Assembly: GCF_001729965.1 (NCBI RefSeq)
Contig: NZ_JRWK01000003.1
Coordinates: forward strand, 101,854-165,853
Direction of reading: 5' to 3'
Length of the DNA stretch: 64,000 nucleotides
Origin: Methanosphaera sp. WGK6
GTDB taxonomy: Archaea > Methanobacteriota > Methanobacteria > Methanobacteriales > Methanobacteriaceae
Part shown: positions 1 to 9,674 of the stretch, one piece after another
Layout of the letters: each line of letters opens with the position of its first letter
How positions within the stretch are numbered: the first letter of the stretch is position 1
The notes under the pieces: model-generated
The model's input: only the letters and a program-made list of their open reading frames with translations
Database searches by the model: none
What the model was told of the DNA's origin: nothing
Made by a program: the position numbers and the translations under genes

Positions 1-1040
1 TATGTTTTAGTATAATGGATATGATTTTGGTAATTGTTTTCTAGTGAATTTATCTGTTCTTTAATATTATTTATTTCAGATTGATTATCTTGATAGTCTT
101 GTTCTATATTTAATCTACTTTTAAGATAATCTTTTATTTGACTAATGTCTTTATATAATTTAACTGATTCATTACTTCTATTTTTTAATAATGAAAGATC
201 AATTTTTCCAACAGATTCTTCATATTCTTTTAATTCTTTTAATGAGGTATATTGTTTTTTATTTGCTTCTTTTAGTTCTTCAATTCTAGTTTCTGCATTT
301 ATTATTTCATTTTCATATTTTTGAGATAATTGTTCATGTTTTGAATGACTTATTTCTGATTGGCATATTGGACATTTATCTTTTGTATTTTTGAGATCTT
401 TTAGGGATTTTTTAATAGTTTTAATTGTAGATTCCAAGGAGCTTAGTTCTTTTTCATTGTTCATTATTTTCTTTTCAAGAATTTCTTTAAATGCATTATT
501 TTTTTCTTTTTCATTTTGAACTATTTTTTCTATTTCTTCAAGACTGGTTAAGGTATCATTTTTGAAAATTTTTTGAATGTAATCTAGTTGGATTCTATTT
601 TCTTTATTTATATTTTCTCTTTCATTTTGTTTGCTGTGTAGTTCTTGTTTTTTAAGTTCATTTATCTTTGTTTCTTCACTTAATTTAGTTTTATTCTCTT
701 CAAGTTGAGCAAGTGTTTCTTTTAATTTCAAGTAATTATCATGGTCTTTTTGTGTATTTTTAATGTTATTTTCGGTTTCTGTAATGTGGGTTATTGTTTC
801 ATTTATTTGTTTTAATTGTTGGGTTAGTTGTGTTTGTTCTTGTTTTATTTCTGTGATTTCTTTTAGTTTAGGTAAGGGTTTTATTTCTTTTTCTATTTTT
901 TTTATTTTTTCTTCATCTGTAAGAATAGATTTAATTTCTGCATCTATTTTCTCTTTTCGTTGTATTATTAGGTTTAGTGTTGTTTGTTTTTCTTTAAGTA
1001 AGTTCATTAGAGTATCATGTTCATTTTTCTTTAAATCACT
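1..1040 (-). CDS. rad50: Rad50 downstream part (coiled coil and zinc hook), out of frame with the N-terminal part, cut by window start
   Basis: This is the continuation of the Rad50 ATPase that begins at 1761. On the minus strand it stays open from the 8-A run near 1040 to the window edge. It encodes a Lys/Glu-rich coiled coil with the Rad50 zinc hook CPIC at 363-374, where two Rad50 molecules join through zinc. It is in a different frame from the 241-residue N-terminal ORF, so one base must be lost in the A-run to make full Rad50. The C-terminal Walker B half lies outside the window. The length and conservation of this open part suggest a recent indel, slippage or a sequencing error rather than old decay. 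Confidence 0.85.
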
Positions 1041-1761
1041 TTTTTTTCATATTTATTTTATTTTGTTCTAGTTCTTGTTCTAGTTTTTCTTTATCTGAAT
1101 TTAATGAGATTATACTTTTTTCGGTGTGTTTTATTTTTTTAGTTATGTATTCTTTGTCTTGAACTAGGTTGTCATATTCTGATAATTTCCCAATATTTTC
1201 TTGTTGTGTTTCTTTGTATGTGTCAATTAGTGTTTTTATTTCTTCCCATGATTTTTCAAGAGCATCTAAATTTAATAGTTTGCTTATGAATTCTTTTCTC
1301 TCTGATGCTGTTTTTTCAACAAGATCAGTAATTTCACCTTGACGTATATAAACTGCATTTAGGAATGATTTTGAATCCATTTCAATTAGATTTTGAATTT
1401 CATGGTTAACAGTTCTATCTCCTTTGGCTTTCAAGTGATTTTTTCCATTTTCTTGGAAATATAATTCAGCTACTGATTTACTTTTATTTTTTCCTCTTTC
1501 TATTTTATAATGAGTACCATTGTGTTCAAAATATAATGTTACTAACATGTTTTCAATAACATCATTGGTTTTTGGAGATTTACGGATTAAATCATCTATT
1601 TTTCCTGTTGTATCTTTGAATAATGCATAACTAATAGCTTCAAGAATTGTTGATTTTCCTGCACCATTTTCACCAAGTATTAGTGAAATACCTCTATTAA
1701 ATTCAATTAGGGTATGTTCATATGATTTAAAATTTTTTAGTTCTAATTTATTTAATATCAT
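1036..1761 (-). CDS. rad50: DNA double-strand break repair ATPase Rad50, N-terminal part, frameshifted
   Basis: This is the N-terminal ABC-ATPase half of Rad50, partner of Mre11 in DNA end processing. Walker A GENGAGKST is at residues 30-38, and the Q-loop YIRQGEI lies near residue 140 before the coiled coil begins. The frame stops after 241 residues at AAG-TGA, just after eight A's, whereas Rad50 is normally about 850-900 residues. The rest is in another frame (1-1040). The start has a good ribosome site (GGAG). It lies 9 bp downstream of mre11 and is the last gene of the nurA-herA-mre11-rad50 operon. Confidence 0.9.
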   Translation of the reverse strand: MILNKLELKNFKSYEHTLIEFNRGISLILGENGAGKSTILEAISYALFKDTTGKIDDLIRKSPKTNDVIENMLVTLYFEHNGTHYKIERGKNKSKSVAELYFQENGKNHLKAKGDRTVNHEIQNLIEMDSKSFLNAVYIRQGEITDLVEKTASERKEFISKLLNLDALEKSWEEIKTLIDTYKETQQENIGKLSEYDNLVQDKEYITKKIKHTEKSIISLNSDKEKLEQELEQNKINMKKK

Positions 1762-1770
1762 GGTATTCTC

Positions 1771-2943
1771 CTAGTTTTCTTCTTTATGAAATAATTTATT
1801 GTAATATATATCAGCAACTTCTTTAGCATTATTTAAGTCTTTGATGGATAGTTGCTTGTATAATTCAAGTCCTAGTGTTGCTATCTCTTCACCATAATCT
1901 GTTTCTAATTTTTCTTTTATAACATGTTCTGGTGTTAAATTATTTTCTTCAATGTTGTTTATTAGTTCATCATCATTTTGAGTAGGTTCAAATTTCATTC
2001 TAAGAGTTAATGTTATTTCACCTAATTCATTTTTTATTTTTTCATCTACTTCTGACCTATCAAAATCACCATATCTTATAGTTAAATTAACAATAGGTTT
2101 TTTAAATCCATCAGCATTACTTTTTTCAATTTTATTTTTTAATTCTTCTAGTTCCACATCTAGATTTGGATAGTTAATTATTTCATTGAAGAATCCTCTT
2201 TTCAATTCTAAATTTATGAATTCTGGAGTTATTTTAGTGTCATCTATTGTTATTAATGTATATCCTTTACCTGTTTTTAGGTAATCTTCCAGTTCAGCTT
2301 TTGTTCTAATTTCTGTAGAACCCGGGTATGATAATTGTCCATTCTTAAAAGTGTCCATTATACGATTATGTAAATGACCCATAGCATAATAATCATAACC
2401 ATCGGGAATTGTATTTAATTCAAATTCTGGTTCGATTTGGAAATATTTTTGTAGAGAACCATGTAACATTAATATTTTCCATTTATATTCTTTAGATATC
2501 TCTGTTATTTCCAGTAATTTTTCATGGATTCTATTTTCCATATTTTTGGATAGATATGGTAATCCTCCAAGAAATATGGATTCTTCTAATATATAATGAT
2601 TATTTTTTGTACTTATAATGTGGAAGTTTTCATTTTCAAATAATTCTTGTGGAAGGGTTGTGTTTTGTCTTTGAAGAATATCATGATTTCCAGCTATAAC
2701 ATATACTGGAATTCCATGTTTCATTAATTTTTCAAATCCTTTCTGGGCACATAGTATTGCTTTAATTGGTGGACGTGGTGTTTCAAATAAGTCACCTGCA
2801 TGTAAAACATAATCTACTTCTTTTTTAATAATATCTTCAATTATATTTTCAAAAGCTTCATAATAGTCTTCTTCTCTTTCCAATAATCCATATTGTCTGT
2901 ATCCAAGGTGTGTATCTGCAATGTGTGCTATTTTTATTGTCAT
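1771..2943 (-). CDS. mre11: DNA repair exonuclease Mre11
   Basis: Mn-dependent nuclease of the Mre11-Rad50 complex, which resects DNA double-strand ends. The calcineurin-like phosphoesterase motifs are all present: D10-x-H12, GD at 51, GNHD at 85-88, an LHG motif and GHLH further on. The 390-residue length fits archaeal Mre11, with a helical Rad50-binding tail at the C-terminus. The gene begins just after the herA stop and ends 9 bp before rad50, so all four are probably one transcript. The ribosome site is weak (GGGA), which suggests translational coupling to herA. Confidence 0.95.
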   Translation of the reverse strand: MTIKIAHIADTHLGYRQYGLLEREEDYYEAFENIIEDIIKKEVDYVLHAGDLFETPRPPIKAILCAQKGFEKLMKHGIPVYVIAGNHDILQRQNTTLPQELFENENFHIISTKNNHYILEESIFLGGLPYLSKNMENRIHEKLLEITEISKEYKWKILMLHGSLQKYFQIEPEFELNTIPDGYDYYAMGHLHNRIMDTFKNGQLSYPGSTEIRTKAELEDYLKTGKGYTLITIDDTKITPEFINLELKRGFFNEIINYPNLDVELEELKNKIEKSNADGFKKPIVNLTIRYGDFDRSEVDEKIKNELGEITLTLRMKFEPTQNDDELINNIEENNLTPEHVIKEKLETDYGEEIATLGLELYKQLSIKDLNNAKEVADIYYNKLFHKEEN

Positions 2944-2945
2944 TT

Positions 2946-4472
2946 TTATATTCCCATATCATCTATAAATTCTTCTTGTTCTTCACGTTCTAACTCTTCT
3001 TTTCGTTTAGCTTTCTCCCATTCTTTAAGAATATCTAAGTCACTACCAATACTTGTTCCTTCAAATTCTTTAACTTTTACCATTGTTGGTATTTTAGTCA
3101 TTTGACCAAGTACTACGGCTTCACCTACATTTAATGATGGGAGTTGTTTTAGTAAATCTTCACTTAAACTTTCACTACTTCTCTGTACATGTGATTGATC
3201 TCCTGGTTCTACCAGACGAAGTATTATCATATTATTTACTTGTGATAATGCACTACTGTCTAATGATTTAGGACTTTGACTTATTAAACATAGCCCCACA
3301 CCAAATTTACGTCCTTCTCTTGCAATTCTTCCAATTATACTTTTAGATTTTGTGCTTCTACCTTCTGCTGCAAGGATATGTGCTTCTTCAATTACACAAA
3401 ATATTGGATATTCTAGTTGTTGTCCACTTTTACCTGTTCTCGTGTTTTTTCGTCTTTTTAGAATATTTGTTAATGTGTGATTTACTATGATGTCTGTTGC
3501 TCTTTCATCAACAGAACCTAAACTCACTACATTTACTTTTCCACGAGCTATTGAATCTACAATATCTGATGTATCTACTGATTCAAGTAATGTAGAATAT
3601 TTCCGTTTCATATCTTCTAGTTTGAATATAACTTGTTGAACTGTTTCTTCATGTTTGTTTTTCTTATCTTCATTTTGCATACTTAGTAATGTTGAACTAA
3701 GATTTTCAAGCATTAAATCTATGAAATTAACATTTTCTGGAGCTTTGTTGTTATTAATAAGATCATTTGCATATTCATATGCATCACGCAAATATTTTTC
3801 CTGATTAACTGCACTATCGGGGATTGTTGCTAAGTCTTTATATTCGTGGATTTTTAGATCTCTTGGATTTATATTTGCTGTAAATGTTTTTTTACCACCA
3901 TTTTTAAATTTAATATTACTATATTCGGAGTGCATATCAAAGACTATTATTGTTCCATTTTTAGCTAGTAATTCATCTAGTATAACTGATGTTGTATTAG
4001 ATTTACCTGCACCGGTCATAGCAAGTATGGCAAGATGTCGTGATACCATTTTATTTACATCTAGTTTTATTGGAACATCTGGTTCTGTAAGTACTGAACC
4101 TATTTCAATTCCATTATTTTGTTGGAATATTTCTTGGAGTAGTTCTTTATCTGCCTTTTTTACTTCAGTACCTGGTGGTGCAGGAGTTCGTGGTATCTTA
4201 AGTTCATCTTTATCTCCTAGAATTGTAATGGTTCCTCTAATATAATGGTCTAAGTCACCTTCAATATTAAGAATTTTAGCTATTGTTTCGGGATTTCTAA
4301 TACTTTCATCTAGTGTTGTGCTTCCTCTAAGTAGTGAATCTATCATTCCGAGAACTATTTTATCATTGTATTCTAAATATACATATTCTCCAACTTCTGG
4401 TGTTTTTTTAGATACAAATCCTACACTTATAGGACTTGTTTCTCCAATACATCTACCTATTATTTCTGTCAT
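2946..4472 (-). CDS. herA: DNA double-strand break repair helicase HerA
   Basis: Hexameric FtsK/VirB4-type DNA translocase that works with NurA to degrade the 5' strand at DNA ends. The N-terminal HAS-barrel covers about residues 1-90. Walker A TGAGKSN is at 153-159, and Walker B is in the segment FCVIEEAHIL near 360. An arginine-rich C-terminal region follows. The length of 508 is typical. The start is supported by GGAGGA upstream. It sits between nurA and mre11 on the same strand with short gaps, the usual archaeal order. Confidence 0.95.
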   Translation of the reverse strand: MTEIIGRCIGETSPISVGFVSKKTPEVGEYVYLEYNDKIVLGMIDSLLRGSTTLDESIRNPETIAKILNIEGDLDHYIRGTITILGDKDELKIPRTPAPPGTEVKKADKELLQEIFQQNNGIEIGSVLTEPDVPIKLDVNKMVSRHLAILAMTGAGKSNTTSVILDELLAKNGTIIVFDMHSEYSNIKFKNGGKKTFTANINPRDLKIHEYKDLATIPDSAVNQEKYLRDAYEYANDLINNNKAPENVNFIDLMLENLSSTLLSMQNEDKKNKHEETVQQVIFKLEDMKRKYSTLLESVDTSDIVDSIARGKVNVVSLGSVDERATDIIVNHTLTNILKRRKNTRTGKSGQQLEYPIFCVIEEAHILAAEGRSTKSKSIIGRIAREGRKFGVGLCLISQSPKSLDSSALSQVNNMIILRLVEPGDQSHVQRSSESLSEDLLKQLPSLNVGEAVVLGQMTKIPTMVKVKEFEGTSIGSDLDILKEWEKAKRKEELEREEQEEFIDDMGI

Positions 4473-4497
4473 TTAAGTATCCTCCATTTTTATCTAA

Positions 4498-5652
4498 TTA
4501 GTTTAACATGTCACGTCCTGTTTTTTCAAAAATTTCTAATTTTCTTATAATGTCTTTCATATCTTCATTGGTGATTAAAACTTCATTATGTGCTTTTTTT
4601 AGTATGTATGGGTAGCCATCAATACATGTACTGTATATTTCTTCAAGTAATGGTATTGCTTTTTCGTGGGTTATTGTTCGTGGAATTTCTATTTTCAATA
4701 CATTTGAGTGATTATCTAGTCTTGTGAAAAATACAGTATAGGTAATGTCTGTTAATTCGCTTGAATTAATAGGATATTCTATGAGGAATTTTTGTCCTAT
4801 TGAGTCATATCTTACCATTTTATTATTTTCTTTAGGAACTAAATTACTAAGTCCTGGTTTTTTACAAGAATATTCAATTGCTGCTGCATCAGGTATTTTT
4901 TCATTAAAGAAGTCTTTTGTACTACTTGTTTTTGAAATACAAATTATTTTATTTTTATAGTGGTTTAAAAGATGTGTTATACAAGTTAGTTGTTCTAATC
5001 CTTCAAAATATCTGAGAACATCAAATTCTATTTCATCAATGGCTATTTCTAGTTTTTTCTCCTCAATTACTTCACGTACTTTAAGTAAAATTTCTGATTT
5101 TTTGGTGATGGTTGTAACTTCTAATGGGAAATCCTTGTTTTCTATTGATTTTTTAAGTTCACGACTATAATCTTTTAAAGTTCGAGTTATATCAGAATCT
5201 AGTTCATAGTTTGTTTTGAAATTCATTAGTGTTCCACGTATTGATCCATCCATTAACATATAGTCTATTTCTTCATGTTTTTGTAGTGTATCTATTGTAC
5301 TTTTAAGCTCTAGTATATTCATGTGTTGTGATAATAAACTATCCATATTTTTACTTCTTATTGTTGATATGATGTTAATATCACATGTTGCTGATTCTTT
5401 TAACATGCCTTCAGTTGGACTTGATATTATTGTTTGGCTGTCTATAGCATATACAAAGTATGCCATGAATTTTGTTTTGTTAAAACTACCATCTATTGCT
5501 GCAAATACTTTATCTTGTTTATCTTTAGTAAATATGTATTCTGTGTAATCTTTTCTTATTTTTGAGGTATCAATACTGTTTTGTAGTTCATTGAAAAATG
5601 TGGTGATTTCTTTTTTACGTTCTATTGTTTTACCATATAATGGTTCTAACAT
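4498..5652 (-). CDS. nurA: NurA 5'-3' nuclease
   Basis: Nuclease partner of HerA, degrading the 5' strand during end resection. The RNase H-like fold carries the metal-binding motif AIDGS with D54, and a second acidic block YMLMDGS further on. The length of 384 is in the family range. The start has GGAGG upstream with about nine bases spacing. It is the first gene of the repair operon, with a divergent spacer upstream that should hold its promoter. Confidence 0.92.
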   Translation of the reverse strand: MLEPLYGKTIERKKEITTFFNELQNSIDTSKIRKDYTEYIFTKDKQDKVFAAIDGSFNKTKFMAYFVYAIDSQTIISSPTEGMLKESATCDINIISTIRSKNMDSLLSQHMNILELKSTIDTLQKHEEIDYMLMDGSIRGTLMNFKTNYELDSDITRTLKDYSRELKKSIENKDFPLEVTTITKKSEILLKVREVIEEKKLEIAIDEIEFDVLRYFEGLEQLTCITHLLNHYKNKIICISKTSSTKDFFNEKIPDAAAIEYSCKKPGLSNLVPKENNKMVRYDSIGQKFLIEYPINSSELTDITYTVFFTRLDNHSNVLKIEIPRTITHEKAIPLLEEIYSTCIDGYPYILKKAHNEVLITNEDMKDIIRKLEIFEKTGRDMLN

Positions 5653-6002
5653 TTCTTCTTAGACCTCCATTTTTTTAATTTTTTCATGTTCACTTATTTT
5701 CTTAATTATTATCTATGTAAGTCATCCTATCAAAAATTTTATCATTAATTTTCATGTTTTTAAAATTTCTTATTTCATATTTTTTTTTATTTAAATAATA
5801 TTGTCATTATTTATTTTAGATAATAATTATTATACATTATTATTTGTTAATTATATTTATTTAATTCTTTTATTTTCTAATTTAATTTGATTAAATTGTA
5901 CTTTTCAATGTTATAATGGGGCTTTTTTTTGGAAGTATAGAATGTGTTATTAATTAGAAATAAGAAAATGTATTAATAGAAATTAAATATGGGTGGATTT
6001 AA
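5653..6002. other. AT-rich divergent intergenic region with an inverted repeat
   Basis: This 350-bp spacer separates nurA (minus) from a small plus-strand gene and should carry both promoters. No ORF or RNA gene was recognised. An 8-bp inverted repeat, AATTTAAT and ATTAAATT with a TTG spacer, lies at 5879-5897. It could be an operator, but such repeats also arise by chance in very AT-rich DNA. Confidence 0.4.
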
Positions 6003-6473
6003 TTGCAGATAATTACTAAAGATGAAAATAAAATTTTATTATTAATCAAAAATAATATTGATAAATATCCTACAAGTATTTCCTATGAAACTATTAGGGA
6101 AATTCTAGATGTATCTGAAACAGAAGTTGTGGATTTACTTAATTCTCTTCAAAATAAACATTTTCTTGAAGTAGATATGAATACTAAAGAAGTAACTTAT
6201 GATAATTTAAATGAAGAAATTAAAGTAGTGGAAAATAAATCTGAATTAAAAAAATTCATGTTAAATAAAACAGAAGAAGATGCTTATGTAATTATCCAAG
6301 AGGTCATATCTAAATATGAAGGTTATGTTCCACGATATATACTAGAAGGTGCATTATTATATGGTGAGTTAGAACTCACACCTAAAAGAACATATAATAT
6401 TATTGTATCTCTAGAAAATAAGAAGTTATTAAATAAAGTAAGACGTGCTGATGGTGAATATTATACTATCTGA
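6003..6473 (+). CDS. small protein of unknown function, possible winged-helix DNA-binding protein
   Basis: I do not recognise the family. The 156-residue acidic protein has two segments with winged-helix-like helix patterns: about residues 5-65 (ISYETIREILDVSETEVVDLLNSLQ) and about 90-156 (ending in a RADGEYYTI wing-like strand). The TTG start is favoured because GGGTGG lies just upstream. It is a single gene, divergent from nurA, followed by poly-T and then galE. A regulatory role is only an inference. Confidence 0.7.
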   Translation: MQIITKDENKILLLIKNNIDKYPTSISYETIREILDVSETEVVDLLNSLQNKHFLEVDMNTKEVTYDNLNEEIKVVENKSELKKFMLNKTEEDAYVIIQEVISKYEGYVPRYILEGALLYGELELTPKRTYNIIVSLENKKLLNKVRRADGEYYTI

Positions 6474-6628
6474 TTAGTTTTCATCATCTTTTCTATTTTT
6501 TTTATAACCTTAGTTCCTTTTGGTCTATGAATTTTATTATTTTTATTTTAGATAATTTTTTAAATTTATAATGATATATCTATTCTATAGAATATTTTTT
6601 TATTAAAAAAAATTAGGAGTTTATTATT

Positions 6629-7609
6629 TTGATTTTAATTGTTGGTGGAGCCGGATATATTGGTTCTCATGTAAATAAGTCTTTAAATGAAGCAGGATAT
6701 GAAACAATTGTCTTAGATAATCTAAGTTATGGACACGAAGAATCAGTTAAATGGGGTAGACTATGCAACTGTGATTTAAGTAATATTGATGATGTAGATG
6801 AAGTATTTAATAAATATGATATTTCTGCAGTAATGCATTTCTCATCATTTATAGATGTAGGTGAATCAGTAACAAATCCTGAAAAATATTATAACAACAA
6901 TGTAGTAAACACAATGAATTTATTGCATGTAATGTTAAAACACAATGTTAAAAAATTCATATTTTCTTCTACATGTGCAACATATGGAATACCTCAAAAA
7001 ATACCCTTAGTAGAAGACCATCCACAAAATCCAATAAATCCCTATGGATGGACAAAACTAATGGTTGAGAGAATATTAAAAGATTATGATACAGCATATG
7101 GATTAAAATCAGTAATACTTCGTTATTTCAATGCATCAGGAGCTGATGCATCTGGAATAATAGGAGAATGGCATAACCCAGAAACACATTTAATACCATT
7201 AATATTAGATGCAGCAATAGGAAAACGAGAAAATATTAAAATTTTTGGAACAGATTATGATACACCTGATGGAACATGTATAAGGGATTATATTCATGTT
7301 ACTGATCTTGCTGATGCACATATAAAATCACTTCAATATCTAGAAAAAAATAATGAAAGCAATCAATTTAACCTAGGAAATGGACAAGGATTCTCAGTAA
7401 AAGAAGTTATAGAATCTGTAAAAGAAGTTACAAACAAAGAATTCCAAGTAATAGAAACAGAAAGACGAGAAGGGGATCCAGCAATACTCATAGGTAGTTC
7501 AAAAAAAGCAAAAGAAACACTAGGTTGGAATCCACAATACACAGATATAAAACAAATAATTGAAACAGCATGGAATTGGCATAAAAAATTAAACAAGGAA
7601 TACCTATGA
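6629..7609 (+). CDS. galE: UDP-glucose 4-epimerase
   Basis: Extended short-chain dehydrogenase that interconverts UDP-glucose and UDP-galactose. It shows the NAD motif GGAGYIGSH at 6-14, an SST motif at 113-115 and the catalytic pair Y139-x3-K143. The length of 326 is typical. The TTG start follows GGAG. Its last four bases overlap the next gene, a family 2 glycosyltransferase, so the two are probably translated together and feed galactose-type sugars into a surface glycan. Epimerases of related specificity cannot be excluded. Confidence 0.9.
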   Translation: MILIVGGAGYIGSHVNKSLNEAGYETIVLDNLSYGHEESVKWGRLCNCDLSNIDDVDEVFNKYDISAVMHFSSFIDVGESVTNPEKYYNNNVVNTMNLLHVMLKHNVKKFIFSSTCATYGIPQKIPLVEDHPQNPINPYGWTKLMVERILKDYDTAYGLKSVILRYFNASGADASGIIGEWHNPETHLIPLILDAAIGKRENIKIFGTDYDTPDGTCIRDYIHVTDLADAHIKSLQYLEKNNESNQFNLGNGQGFSVKEVIESVKEVTNKEFQVIETERREGDPAILIGSSKKAKETLGWNPQYTDIKQIIETAWNWHKKLNKEYL

Positions 7610-8619
7610 ACAACACAGTATGTGCAGTAGTAGTAACATTTAATCGTAAAGAACTATTAATTAAATGTCTAGATTCACTATTAAATCAAACATTAAAACC
7701 TGATGCAATATACATAGTAGATAATAACTCAACAGACAACACACCAGAACTACTAAAACAAAACAACTATCTAACTCAAACATCAATCATAAATACAAAT
7801 GAAATATGGACATCACAAACAAAATATGATGAAGTAAAAATCAAATACATTCATTTACCTGAAAACATAGGTGGTGCTGGAGGATTCTATCATGGAGTCA
7901 AAGAAGCATATGACGATAACTATGATTTTATATGGATAATGGATGATGATGCTTTTCCAACAAAAACATGTCTTGAAAATCTAAAACCATACTTCAACTT
8001 AGAAGATACAGTAGGACTAGCAAGTCTAAAATTAGATCTAGAAGATAATATATTATATCATCATAGAGGATACTTTAACTTTAAACATGGACTACCCATA
8101 CAAGAACACATAACAGATGAAGATATTAAAAATCCAGTAAAAGATATAGATATGGTATCATTTGTAGGATTACTTGTAAAAAGAGAAGCAATAACAAAAA
8201 TTGGTTTTCCAAAAAAAGAATTCTTCATACATACAGATGATTTAGAATACTGTATTAGACTTAGAAGTGTAGGAAAAATTAAATTAATACCTAAAAGTAT
8301 AATAAAACATGCAGAAGGTAGTGTAAAAGGAACATTTAAAAAAACAGTACTTGGTATAACAGCAAATAGACGACCATATGACAAACTATGGATAAACTAT
8401 TATATGCAAAGAAATCTCATATGGATTGGGAGAAAATATTCTGAAAACAAACTATCATTATACACAACAATTCTAAAAAATTATCTCATGACAATTATAG
8501 GAATACTAGTATTTGATGATCATAAATATAGAAGAATCAAATTCTTCACAAATGCATATCTTGATGGATTTAAATCAAATTTTGATAATAAAAAAGCAAA
8601 ACAGATTTTATATAACTAA
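7606..8619 (+). CDS. family 2 glycosyltransferase (GlfT2/rhamnosyltransferase-like)
   Basis: GT-A fold glycosyltransferase. The N-terminal strand VVTFNRKELL is followed by DNNSTDNT and the metal-binding DxD region WIMDDDAFP near residue 108. No clear membrane segment is visible. The pattern resembles galactofuranosyl- and rhamnosyltransferases. It overlaps galE by four bases (ATGA), which suggests a galactose-derived donor for a cell-surface polymer. The acceptor is unknown. Confidence 0.85.
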   Translation: MNNTVCAVVVTFNRKELLIKCLDSLLNQTLKPDAIYIVDNNSTDNTPELLKQNNYLTQTSIINTNEIWTSQTKYDEVKIKYIHLPENIGGAGGFYHGVKEAYDDNYDFIWIMDDDAFPTKTCLENLKPYFNLEDTVGLASLKLDLEDNILYHHRGYFNFKHGLPIQEHITDEDIKNPVKDIDMVSFVGLLVKREAITKIGFPKKEFFIHTDDLEYCIRLRSVGKIKLIPKSIIKHAEGSVKGTFKKTVLGITANRRPYDKLWINYYMQRNLIWIGRKYSENKLSLYTTILKNYLMTIIGILVFDDHKYRRIKFFTNAYLDGFKSNFDNKKAKQILYN

Positions 8620-8645
8620 AACTAATAATTTGGAGGAACTATATA

Positions 8646-9632
8646 ATGGGAGTAAAATTTAAAGACATAACAAATCCAGAACCTATTGGAATGAAAGAAT
8701 TACGAGGAAAAATACTAACAATTGATGCTTCAAATACAATATACAAATTCTTATCAAGTATGAGACAAGCAGATGGAACACCATTAAAAGACATAAATGG
8801 TAATATAACATCACATTTAAATGGAATAATGTTTCAAACAGCCACACTAATTGAAAAAGAAATAAAACCAGTATATGTATTTGATGGAAAAGCTCCCGAA
8901 CTAAAAAAAGAAACCCAACAAAAAAGAATTCAGGTTAAAAAAGAATCAGAACAAAAATACATTGAAGCAAAAAATGCGGGAGATGTGGAAAATGCAAGAA
9001 AATATGCTGCAAGAACAACACACATCAATCGTGAAATAATAGAATCCTCTAAAAAATTACTTGATTTAATGGGTATACCCTACATACAATCAAAAACAGA
9101 AGGAGAAGCACAAGCATCATACATGGTAGCTCAAAATGATGCATGGGCAGTTGTTTCACAAGATTATGATTGTCTTCAATTTGGAGCAACAAGAATGCTT
9201 AAAAACTTCAGATTATCCAAAAAACAATCTAAAAATCTAGAATTAATATCACTCGAAAAAACATTAAAAGAACTAGAATTAACAAGAGAACAATTAGTGG
9301 ATGTAGCAATGCTTGTAGGAACTGATTTTAATGAAGGAGTATATGGAATTGGTGCTAAAAAAGGAATTAAACTCATACATAAACATGGAACATTAGAAAA
9401 TGCTTTAAGAGAATTAGATGAAACTATGGAAGTAGATCCTGATTTAATAAGAGAAATATTCCTGAATCCTGATGTTGTTACAGATTATGATTTAACATTC
9501 AGAAGACCTAAAAAAGAACAATTAATTGATTTTTTATGTGGGGATCATGATTTTGATGAACTAAGAACAACAAATGCAATAAAAAAATTACAACAAAAAA
9601 CAGCACAAACTAGCCTTGAAAATTGGTTTTAA
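8646..9632 (+). CDS. fen: flap endonuclease Fen1
   Basis: Structure-specific nuclease that removes 5' flaps during Okazaki fragment maturation. The N-terminus MGVKFKDI is the conserved one needed for active-site geometry, with D27 in LTIDASN and the acidic cluster EGEAQASY and SQDYD in the middle. The C-terminus ends in the PCNA-binding box QTSLENWF at 321-328. The length of 328 is typical. A strong GGAGG precedes the start. The gene converges on ahcY. Confidence 0.97.
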   Translation: MGVKFKDITNPEPIGMKELRGKILTIDASNTIYKFLSSMRQADGTPLKDINGNITSHLNGIMFQTATLIEKEIKPVYVFDGKAPELKKETQQKRIQVKKESEQKYIEAKNAGDVENARKYAARTTHINREIIESSKKLLDLMGIPYIQSKTEGEAQASYMVAQNDAWAVVSQDYDCLQFGATRMLKNFRLSKKQSKNLELISLEKTLKELELTREQLVDVAMLVGTDFNEGVYGIGAKKGIKLIHKHGTLENALRELDETMEVDPDLIREIFLNPDVVTDYDLTFRRPKKEQLIDFLCGDHDFDELRTTNAIKKLQQKTAQTSLENWF

Positions 9633-9654
9633 AAGATAATAATGGGGGAGTGAA

Positions 9655-9674
9655 TACATAAAACTATTTATGTA
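9655..9674. terminator. hairpin between convergent fen1 and ahcY
   Basis: A perfect 8-bp stem (TACATAAA / TTTATGTA) with a 4-base loop lies between the two convergent genes and overlaps the ahcY stop codon. Neither strand has a long T-run right after it, so it may mark RNA 3' ends or stabilise them rather than act as a classical terminator. Confidence 0.4.

Noticed and set aside
763..1071. 102-codon plus-strand ORF inside rad50
   Set aside because: Antisense of the Lys/Glu-rich coiled coil, giving a Phe/Ser-rich translation. It is not a membrane protein gene.
5879..5897. Inverted repeat as a proven operator of the 6003 gene
   Set aside because: Composed only of A and T apart from one base, so chance occurrence in this AT-rich spacer cannot be excluded.
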